Origin: an uncultured Lachnospiraceae bacterium
GTDB taxonomy: Bacteria > Bacillota > Clostridia > Lachnospirales > Lachnospiraceae
NCBI GenBank assembly: GCA_910586005.1
Contig: CAJUHG010000024.1
Span: 1-36,674 of the forward strand
Reading direction: 5' to 3'
Length of the DNA stretch: 36,674 nucleotides
In this document: piece after piece, positions 30,506-36,674 of the stretch
Position numbering within the stretch: position 1 is the first letter of the stretch
Layout of the letters: every line of letters starts with the position of its first letter
The notes under the pieces: model-generated
Seen by the model: only the letters and a program-made list of their open reading frames with translations
The model's database searches: none
What the model was told of the DNA's origin: nothing
Translations under genes and position numbers: made by a program

Positions 30506-31960
30506 ATGAGAAAAATTCTGTTTGCAGCATCTGAGTGTGTACCTTTTATCAAAACAGGCGGTTTAGCCGATGTATGTGGAGCATTACCCAAAGAATTTGA
30601 TAAAAATGATTGGGATATTAGAGTTGTACTTCCAAATTACACTTGTATCCCAGAACATTGGAGAAATCAATTTGAGTATGTAACACATTTTTATATGAAC
30701 TGTGGAAATTATATACAAAATAAGTATGTAGGTATTTTGCAGTATAAACTAGATGGGATTACTTATTATTTTATTGATAATCAAGAATATTTTGATTGTT
30801 TCCTACCTTATGGAGATATTAGATTTGATATTGAAAAATTTATTTTCTTTGACAAAGCTGTACTTTCTATGCTTCCATTGATTAATTTCCAACCTCAGAT
30901 TATCCATTGTCATGACTGGGAGACAGGTTTTATTCCAGTATATCTAAAGACAGAATTTCAAGGAGATATGTTCTTCTGGGGTATGAAGTCTGTCATTACA
31001 ATTCATAATTTAAAGTTTCAGGGGATTTGGGATGTAAAAACAGTAAAAGGCTTGACAGGATTTCCAACAAATTTATTTGTGCCTGATAAACTAGAGTTTA
31101 AGAAAGATGCCAATATGTTAAAAGGTGGTCTAGTTTATGCAGATTATATTACTACAGTAAGCGACACTTATGCTCAAGAAATACAAACCAATTATTATGG
31201 AGAGGGATTAAATGGATTACTCTCTGCAAGACATATGGATATGCAGGGAATTGTAAATGGAATTGACTATAATGTATATAATCCAGCAACAGATGAGAAA
31301 TTATATGTAAATTATGATGCTAGTAGTCACCGAAAGAAAAAAGCATTAAATAAAGAGAAATTACAACAGGATTTAGGTCTTGCAGTAGATAAGAAGCGTT
31401 ATATGATTGGATTGATTTCCCGTTTAACCGATCAAAAAGGATTAGATTTGATTAACTATGTAATTGAGCGAATTATTGATGATTATACACAGTTAGTTGT
31501 GATTGGTACAGGAGATGCACAATATGAGAATATGTTCCGTCACTTTGCATGGAAATATCCAGACAAGATTTCTGCTAATATCTGTTATTCAGATGATTTG
31601 GCACATAAGCTCTATGCAGCGGCAGATGCTTTCTTAATGCCTTCTAGATTTGAACCTTGCGGTTTAACACAGATGATTTCTTTCCGTTATGGAACCATTC
31701 CAATTGTACGCGAAACGGGAGGTTTGAAAGATACTGTACAGCCTTATAATGAGTATGATAATGTAGGAGATGGATTCTCTTTTACAAATTACAATGGTGA
31801 AGAAATGCTAAAAGTCATCAATTATTCCAAACATATTTATTTTGATAAAAAACGGCAATGGAATCAAATGATTGACCGCGCTATGGGAAATGATTATTCT
31901 TGGAATGCTTCTAAGTTCCGCTATGAAGGACTTTATAAATATTTAATGGGTGAATGCTAA
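30506..31960 (+). CDS. glgA: Glycogen (starch) synthase, ADP-glucose type, GT5 family
   Basis: Extends alpha-1,4-glucan chains. The start MRKILFAASECVPFIKTGGLADVCGALPK contains the KTGGLADV ADP-glucose-binding motif; the C-terminal lobe has GLISRLTDQKGLDLI and the nucleotide-sugar ligand motif PSRFEPCGLTQMISFRYGTIPIVRETGGL. Length 484 is normal. ATG 30506 follows TTGGAGG; the earlier TTG at 30485 has no site. It sits 26 bases after metY and ends at a terminator, so the two share a transcript. Other glg genes are not in the window. Confidence 0.96.
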   Translation: MRKILFAASECVPFIKTGGLADVCGALPKEFDKNDWDIRVVLPNYTCIPEHWRNQFEYVTHFYMNCGNYIQNKYVGILQYKLDGITYYFIDNQEYFDCFLPYGDIRFDIEKFIFFDKAVLSMLPLINFQPQIIHCHDWETGFIPVYLKTEFQGDMFFWGMKSVITIHNLKFQGIWDVKTVKGLTGFPTNLFVPDKLEFKKDANMLKGGLVYADYITTVSDTYAQEIQTNYYGEGLNGLLSARHMDMQGIVNGIDYNVYNPATDEKLYVNYDASSHRKKKALNKEKLQQDLGLAVDKKRYMIGLISRLTDQKGLDLINYVIERIIDDYTQLVVIGTGDAQYENMFRHFAWKYPDKISANICYSDDLAHKLYAAADAFLMPSRFEPCGLTQMISFRYGTIPIVRETGGLKDTVQPYNEYDNVGDGFSFTNYNGEEMLKVINYSKHIYFDKKRQWNQMIDRAMGNDYSWNASKFRYEGLYKYLMGEC

Positions 31961-31987
31961 TATTTTGCGCTGATATTCCCATAATTC

Positions 31988-32034
31988 AACAAAACATGAG
32001 AAATCCAATAAAAGCGGATTTCTCATGTTTTGTT
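31988..32034 (+). terminator. Terminator after glgA, 19-bp perfect stem
   Basis: Bases 31988-32006 pair exactly with 32016-32034 around a 9-base loop. The 3' arm ends in TGTTTTGTT and is followed by AGATTTCT, so termination is likely though the T-run is part of the stem. Confidence 0.75.
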
Positions 32035-32129
32035 AGATTTCTCTATGTTTCTCAGTATAAATTTCTATAAAAATTTCCATACTAATGCAAGATAAGAGAA
32101 TAGAAAAAATAGAAGGAAGGAAATTTTTC

Positions 32130-32843
32130 ATGGAAGAGAATATCAAGCAACAAGAAAAAACAAAAAATGAAAATGAAGAAATCAAAGAAATGGGGCAGCT
32201 TACCTTAGAACAAGGAAAATCACATCATAAAATTCATTTACTTTCTATTATTGGAGAAATTGAGGGTCATGAAAGTCTTTCCCCTAATACAAAAACAACA
32301 AAATATGAGCATGTACTACCCAAACTTGCCTCTATTGAAGATGATGAAAGTGTAGATGGTGTGATGATTATTATAAATACAGTGGGAGGAGATGTAGAGT
32401 CTGGGCTTGCCATTGCAGAAATGATTTCTTCTTTAAGTAAACCAACTGTCTCTTTGGTGTTAGGTGGTAGTCATTCCATTGGAGTTCCATTAGCAGTTTC
32501 TACTGATTATTCTTATATTGTTCCAACTGGAACTATGGTAATTCATCCAGTACGTCTAAATGGTTTAGTGATTGGGGCACCTCAAACTTATGACTATTTC
32601 CAACAAATGCAGGATCGTATCACAGGTTTTATTGCAGAACATTGTTTTGCCACTCAAGAACAATTAGAAAAAATGATGATGAATACAAGTATGTTGACAA
32701 AAGATTTAGGAACTATATTGGTGGGAAGTCAAGCTGTTGCCGAAGGCATTATCAATGAGGTGGGTGGTATTGACGAAGCAATGAAGAAACTTCATCAAAT
32801 GATAGATGAAACTAAGCAAAATAACGAAATCTCAAATCTATAG
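32130..32843 (+). CDS. tepA: ClpP-like serine protease, TepA type
   Basis: A cytoplasmic ClpP-family protease related to Bacillus TepA (YmfB). Residues 1-30 are a charged polar extension; the core has NTVGGDVESGLAIAEMI, the Ser of GGSHSIGVP (S116), and His of VIHPVRLNG (H139). ATG 32130 is chosen since AAGGAAGG precedes it; an ATG at 32085 lacks a site. The gene lies directly upstream of ftsK/spoIIIE, as in Bacillus, which supports the assignment. A 161-base gap with a palindromic hairpin separates them. Confidence 0.88.
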   Translation: MEENIKQQEKTKNENEEIKEMGQLTLEQGKSHHKIHLLSIIGEIEGHESLSPNTKTTKYEHVLPKLASIEDDESVDGVMIIINTVGGDVESGLAIAEMISSLSKPTVSLVLGGSHSIGVPLAVSTDYSYIVPTGTMVIHPVRLNGLVIGAPQTYDYFQQMQDRITGFIAEHCFATQEQLEKMMMNTSMLTKDLGTILVGSQAVAEGIINEVGGIDEAMKKLHQMIDETKQNNEISNL

Positions 32844-32918
32844 TAAAGTGTTAATGACATTTCAAACTGAATGTGATAAACTGTAAATAGTGTGCCTAAT
32901 ATATAGAAAAAATAGTTT

Positions 32919-32948
32919 GGAACTGTTAAGAAATTTCTTAATGGTTCC
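32919..32948. repeat. Palindromic hairpin between tepA and ftsK
   Basis: GGAAC (32919-32923) with TTAAGAAA pairs with TTTCTTAA and GTTCC (32944-32948), interrupted by TG/TG mismatches. The central TTAAGAAATTTCTTAA is a 16-base perfect palindrome. It is followed by TTGCT, reminiscent of the ends of the elements at 22366 and 24708, though the internal layout differs. Confidence 0.5.
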
Positions 32949-33004
32949 TTGCTAGTCAGAATAAACAGTGATGTAGAATGAACAACAGTTTGGGAGGAAG
33001 CCTT

Positions 33005-35683
33005 ATGGCATCAAAGACAAGTAGTACAACAAAAAAGAAAAACGCCGGAAGCTCTAGAAAAAGAACTATCTCAGGAAAAAAAGAAACAAATGCAAAAAAA
33101 AATAGTCCAGAAATTTCTTTTGGAAATGAAGTGGCACTTCTTGTTATATTAGCAATATGCATTATTTTGTTTATGAGTAATTTTGGAATAGGAGGATTTA
33201 TTGGTGCAAAGGTAAGTGGATTCTTTTTTGGACTATTTGGAAAAATGGCATATTTGTTTCCTATTTGTTTTTTTATTGGAGCAGCTTTTTTTATTTCAAA
33301 CAGAGAGAATGGAATGGCTCTTATAAAAATAGTAGCAGGAATTGTATTTGTAATATTTCTTTGTTTGTTTATGGAATTAATAACAGGAACTTCAAGAAAG
33401 TATCATGTAATAGAATCTTTTCAATATGCAATAGAACATAAAAACGGTGGAGGTGCTATAGGTGGAAGTATTGCTATGTTCCTTTGTCCAGCCATTGGAA
33501 AAGCAGGAACTTTTGTGGTAGATATTGTTGCATTGATTATTTCTATAGTGTTATTGACAGAACATTCTTTTTTAAGTGGTGTGAAAAAAAGTAGTCAAAA
33601 GGTATATGATACAGCCAGGGAAGATGCCCTAAGACGTAAAAATGTGAAAAAGACAAAAAAGGAAAAACAAATCCAACGAAGAATAGATAGAAAAGTGGAA
33701 GGCGTAGCGTTAGATACAAAAATCCGTCCTATACCACCAGAACAATCTGATAATATTAGTGAATTAAAACTTCCAAAGGAAACAGAAGTTTTTTCAAAAG
33801 AATTAGAAAAAAAATTGTTTTCAGAAAAGGAAGAGAAGAAGATTATGAAAAATGCTGTAGGCTGGGAGGCACAAGAGGATTTGGAAGGGGTTTCCGTTGT
33901 GGATATCTCTAAAAAGAGAGAGCAAATACAACAAGGAAAAAATCGTAAGCCTACTATAGTGGAAAAAGTACATAAAAAACCACAACAAAGTAATCTAACT
34001 TCTTCAAAAACAGAAGAACCTACTACAAAGGCAAATCTAGATATTCCAGATGAAATAATACCTAATATAGAAGCTTCTATTCAACCAGAAATAGTAGATG
34101 AATCAGAAATTGTAAATGAACCAATCGTAAATCATTCAAAAGTAGCAGATGAATTGGATGCAGAAAATAAATGGGAAACTGCTTTTACAGATAAAGATAT
34201 CTCTAAATTAGAAGAGAATACATATGTATTTCCACCAATTTCTTTATTGACAAAAGGTAAAAATACACAAGGTGATTCTAAAAAACATTTGCAAGAAACA
34301 GCCTTAAAGTTACAACAAACTTTGAAAAATTTTGGTGTAAATGTCACTATTACAGATGTCAGTTGTGGACCTAGTGTCACACGTTATGAAATGCAACCAG
34401 AAATGGGTGTAAAAGTAAGTAAAATTGTAAATTTATCGGATGACATTAAATTAAATCTTGCAGCAGCAGATATCCGAATTGAAGCACCAATTCCAGGAAA
34501 AGCAGCAGTTGGCATTGAAGTTCCAAATAAAGAAAATATAATGGTACGTTTTAGAGATATGATAGAATCTGAAGAGTTCCAGCAACACAAATCTAATATT
34601 TGTTTCGCAGCAGGAAAAGATATTGGTGGACAAGCAGTGGTAGCAGATATTGCAAAGATGCCTCATTTATTGATTGCAGGAGCAACAGGTTCTGGAAAAT
34701 CTGTATGTATTAACACAATTATTATGAGTATCCTTTATAAAGCAGACCCAGAAGATGTAAAACTTATTTTAATTGATCCAAAAGTAGTAGAATTAAGTGT
34801 ATACAATGGCATTCCGCATCTGTTAATTCCTGTGGTTACAGATCCAAAAAAAGCGGCTGGAGCTCTTCATTGGGCAGTAGCAGAAATGATGGACCGCTAT
34901 CAAAAATTTGCAGATTGTCAAGTCAGAGATTTGAAAGGATATAATCAGAAAATAACAACGATAGAGAAGGTAGCGGATGAAACAAAACCTGTGAAACTTC
35001 CACAAATTGTAGTTGTAGTAGATGAATTAGCAGACCTTATGATGGTAGCTCCTGGAGATGTAGAAGATGCCATTTGCCGATTGGCTCAACTTGCAAGAGC
35101 AGCAGGTATCCATCTAATTATTGCTACGCAGCGCCCATCTGTAGATGTTATTACAGGATTGATTAAGGCAAATATGCCTTCGCGTATTGCTTTTTCTGTA
35201 TCCTCTGGTGTAGATTCTAGAACGATTTTAGATATGAATGGAGCTGAGAAATTATTGGGAAATGGGGATATGCTTTTTTATCCACAAGGTTATCAAAAGC
35301 CTTTGCGTGTGCAAGGTCCATTTGTATCTGACCAAGAAGTAGAAGCAGTGGTAGATTTTTTAAAACAACAAAATACAACAGTATACAACTCAGAAATTGA
35401 AGAAAAAGTAAGTGCCGTTTCTTTTAGTTCTTCTTCTGGTTCAGGTGGTAGTGGAAATGAAAGAGATGCTCATTTTGTGGAAGCAGGAAAGTTTATTATT
35501 GAAAAAGAAAAAGGTTCTATTGGAATGTTACAACGTATGTTTAAAATAGGATTTAACCGTGCAGCTAGAATTATGGACCAGTTAGAGGAAGCAGGTGTTG
35601 TAGGTCCAGAAGAAGGTACAAAACCAAGAAAAGTACAAATGTCCTTGTTAGAATTTGAGGAATATGTAAAAGAACATAGGTAG
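33005..35683 (+). CDS. ftsK: DNA translocase FtsK/SpoIIIE
   Basis: Septum-associated DNA pump for chromosome segregation. Residues 1-45 are basic (KTSSTTKKKNAGSSRKR), about four membrane segments follow (45-190), then a long low-complexity charged linker (200-400), then the motor. Walker A is GATGSGKS (G559-S566); VVVDELADLMMVA is Walker B, and IATQRPSVDVITGLIKANMPSRIAF is a family hallmark. The gamma domain at the C-terminus (GSIGMLQRMFKIGFNRAARIMDQLEEAG) reads orientation motifs. ATG 33005 is chosen because GGGAGGAAG lies 6 bases ahead; an ATG at 32978 lacks a site. Length 892 is normal. Confidence 0.97.
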   Translation: MASKTSSTTKKKNAGSSRKRTISGKKETNAKKNSPEISFGNEVALLVILAICIILFMSNFGIGGFIGAKVSGFFFGLFGKMAYLFPICFFIGAAFFISNRENGMALIKIVAGIVFVIFLCLFMELITGTSRKYHVIESFQYAIEHKNGGGAIGGSIAMFLCPAIGKAGTFVVDIVALIISIVLLTEHSFLSGVKKSSQKVYDTAREDALRRKNVKKTKKEKQIQRRIDRKVEGVALDTKIRPIPPEQSDNISELKLPKETEVFSKELEKKLFSEKEEKKIMKNAVGWEAQEDLEGVSVVDISKKREQIQQGKNRKPTIVEKVHKKPQQSNLTSSKTEEPTTKANLDIPDEIIPNIEASIQPEIVDESEIVNEPIVNHSKVADELDAENKWETAFTDKDISKLEENTYVFPPISLLTKGKNTQGDSKKHLQETALKLQQTLKNFGVNVTITDVSCGPSVTRYEMQPEMGVKVSKIVNLSDDIKLNLAAADIRIEAPIPGKAAVGIEVPNKENIMVRFRDMIESEEFQQHKSNICFAAGKDIGGQAVVADIAKMPHLLIAGATGSGKSVCINTIIMSILYKADPEDVKLILIDPKVVELSVYNGIPHLLIPVVTDPKKAAGALHWAVAEMMDRYQKFADCQVRDLKGYNQKITTIEKVADETKPVKLPQIVVVVDELADLMMVAPGDVEDAICRLAQLARAAGIHLIIATQRPSVDVITGLIKANMPSRIAFSVSSGVDSRTILDMNGAEKLLGNGDMLFYPQGYQKPLRVQGPFVSDQEVEAVVDFLKQQNTTVYNSEIEEKVSAVSFSSSSGSGGSGNERDAHFVEAGKFIIEKEKGSIGMLQRMFKIGFNRAARIMDQLEEAGVVGPEEGTKPRKVQMSLLEFEEYVKEHR

Positions 35684-35692
35684 GAGGAAGAA

Positions 35693-36674
35693 ATGAAAAC
35701 AGATATTCAGATTGCACAAGAGGCGGAAATGATTCATATCAAAGAAGTGGCAGCACAACTAGGTATTGATGAAGATGATTTAGAATTATATGGAAAATAT
35801 AAAGCTAAACTATCAGATGAACTAATAGAAAGAGTACAAAATCAGAAGGATGGAAAATTAATTCTAGTGACAGCCATTAATCCAACTCCAGCCGGAGAGG
35901 GAAAGACAACTACTAGTGTAGGCCTAGGAGAAGCCTTTGGGAAATTAGGAAAAAAGGCAGTCCTTGCATTAAGAGAACCTTCCCTTGGACCATGTTTTGG
36001 AATTAAAGGAGGTGCAGCAGGAGGCGGTTATGCACAAGTAGTTCCTATGGAAGATTTGAATTTGCATTTTACTGGAGATTTTCATGCAATTACTTCTGCA
36101 AATAACTTATTGGCAGCTTTACTAGATAATCATATTCAACAGGGGAATTTGTTGCATATTGATCCAAAACAAATTGTATGGAAACGCTGTATGGATATGA
36201 ATGATCGTGTACTTAGAAATATTGTAGTTGGTCTTGGAAATAAAATGGATGGTACTGTAAGAGAAGATCATTTTGTAATTACTGTTGCCTCAGAGATTAT
36301 GGCAGTTTTATGTCTTGCAGAAGATATGGCTGATCTGAAAAAACGATTAGGAAAAATTATTGTTGCCTATACTTTTGAGGGAAAACCTGTGACAGCAGAG
36401 GAACTTCAGGCAACGGGAGCTATGGCAGCTTTATTAAAAGATGCAATGAAACCAAATTTAATTCAAACATTAGAGCATACACCTGCCATTATACATGGAG
36501 GACCTTTTGCCAATATTGCACATGGATGTAATAGTGTGCGTGCTACTAAGACGGCTTTAAAACTTGCTGATTATGTAGTAACAGAAGCAGGGTTTGGAGC
36601 TGATTTAGGAGCTGAAAAATTTATGGATATCAAATGTAGGATTGCTGGATTGAAACCAGATGCAGTAGTACTTG
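35693..36674 (+). CDS. fhs: Formate-tetrahydrofolate ligase, N-terminal 327 codons (cut by window end)
   Basis: Makes 10-formyl-THF from formate, ATP and THF, feeding one-carbon and acetogenic or purine metabolism. The start MKTDIQIAQEAEMIHIKEVA is typical; the ATP-binding loop PAGEGKTT is at residues 66-73; the stretches LREPSLGPCFGIKGGAAGGGYAQVVPM and DFHAITSANNLLAALLDNH are highly conserved. About 59% of the usual 555-residue protein is visible and it continues beyond base 36674. It lies 9 bases after ftsK with a GGAGG site in between. Confidence 0.97.
   Translation, partial: MKTDIQIAQEAEMIHIKEVAAQLGIDEDDLELYGKYKAKLSDELIERVQNQKDGKLILVTAINPTPAGEGKTTTSVGLGEAFGKLGKKAVLALREPSLGPCFGIKGGAAGGGYAQVVPMEDLNLHFTGDFHAITSANNLLAALLDNHIQQGNLLHIDPKQIVWKRCMDMNDRVLRNIVVGLGNKMDGTVREDHFVITVASEIMAVLCLAEDMADLKKRLGKIIVAYTFEGKPVTAEELQATGAMAALLKDAMKPNLIQTLEHTPAIIHGGPFANIAHGCNSVRATKTALKLADYVVTEAGFGADLGAEKFMDIKCRIAGLKPDAVVL

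Noticed and set aside
1..36674. tRNA, rRNA or intact transposase genes
   Set aside because: No cloverleaf with a GTTCGA-type T-loop, no rRNA segments and no transposase motifs were noticed on either strand.

Overview
This is low-GC, AT-rich DNA from a Gram-positive anaerobe of the Clostridia, most likely a Lachnospiraceae-type gut bacterium. The evidence is the gene set: a bacterial V/A-type ATPase, a eukaryote-like NADP isocitrate dehydrogenase, Rex, the alr-mazF (ndoA) and tepA-ftsK neighbourhoods known from Bacillus, formate-tetrahydrofolate ligase, and strong purine-rich ribosome binding sites. The assignment is by gene content only; no species is claimed.

Bases 1-3400 hold the 3' end of leuS, then a patch of small poorly characterised genes: two hypothetical genes facing leuS, a DUF3232-like protein, a 47-residue lysine-rich protein behind a promoter that carries a 10-bp inverted repeat, and a Cys/Gly-rich protein with a possible spore-type promoter.

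Bases 3400-13200 are the centre of interest. A good promoter starts a leader of about 300 bases with two structured RNA regions. It reads into a ten-gene V/A-ATPase operon. The first gene is a response-regulator-like protein whose phosphoacceptor Asp is replaced by Glu. It is followed by the stalk subunit (G/H-like), C, I, K, F, E, A, B and D. The second RNA (3646-3694) could be a Na+-I (DUF1646-type) riboswitch, which would make this a sodium-responsive ATPase operon. That is a hypothesis from context and shape, not an identification. A GC-rich repeat with 46-bp flanking direct repeats sits between subunits I and K. A second small hairpin repeat sits between F and E.

Bases 13200-17900 hold a MoxR ATPase, a DUF58 protein and a membrane transglutaminase-like protein, a common three-gene cassette. 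Bases 17900-22200 hold icd (with a thrice-repeated 13-bp motif in its leader), an ABC-F ATPase of the YdiF type, and rex with a consensus promoter.

Bases 22200-28650 hold a hypothetical coiled-coil protein, nnr (NAD(P)HX repair), alr, a MazF-type toxin without an adjacent antitoxin, a CNNM/CorC-type membrane protein and a YebC-family regulator. The hypothetical gene and alr both start, with no Shine-Dalgarno sequence, just after a double-hairpin element that ends in TTTCC-N-TGCT. This element may be an IS200/IS605-type end.

Bases 28650-36674 hold a long terminator, a probable broken gene for a small exported peptide, an O-acetylhomoserine sulfhydrylase, glycogen synthase, a ClpP-like TepA protease, FtsK/SpoIIIE and the first 327 codons of formate-tetrahydrofolate ligase. 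No tRNA, rRNA, CRISPR array or intact transposase gene was seen.
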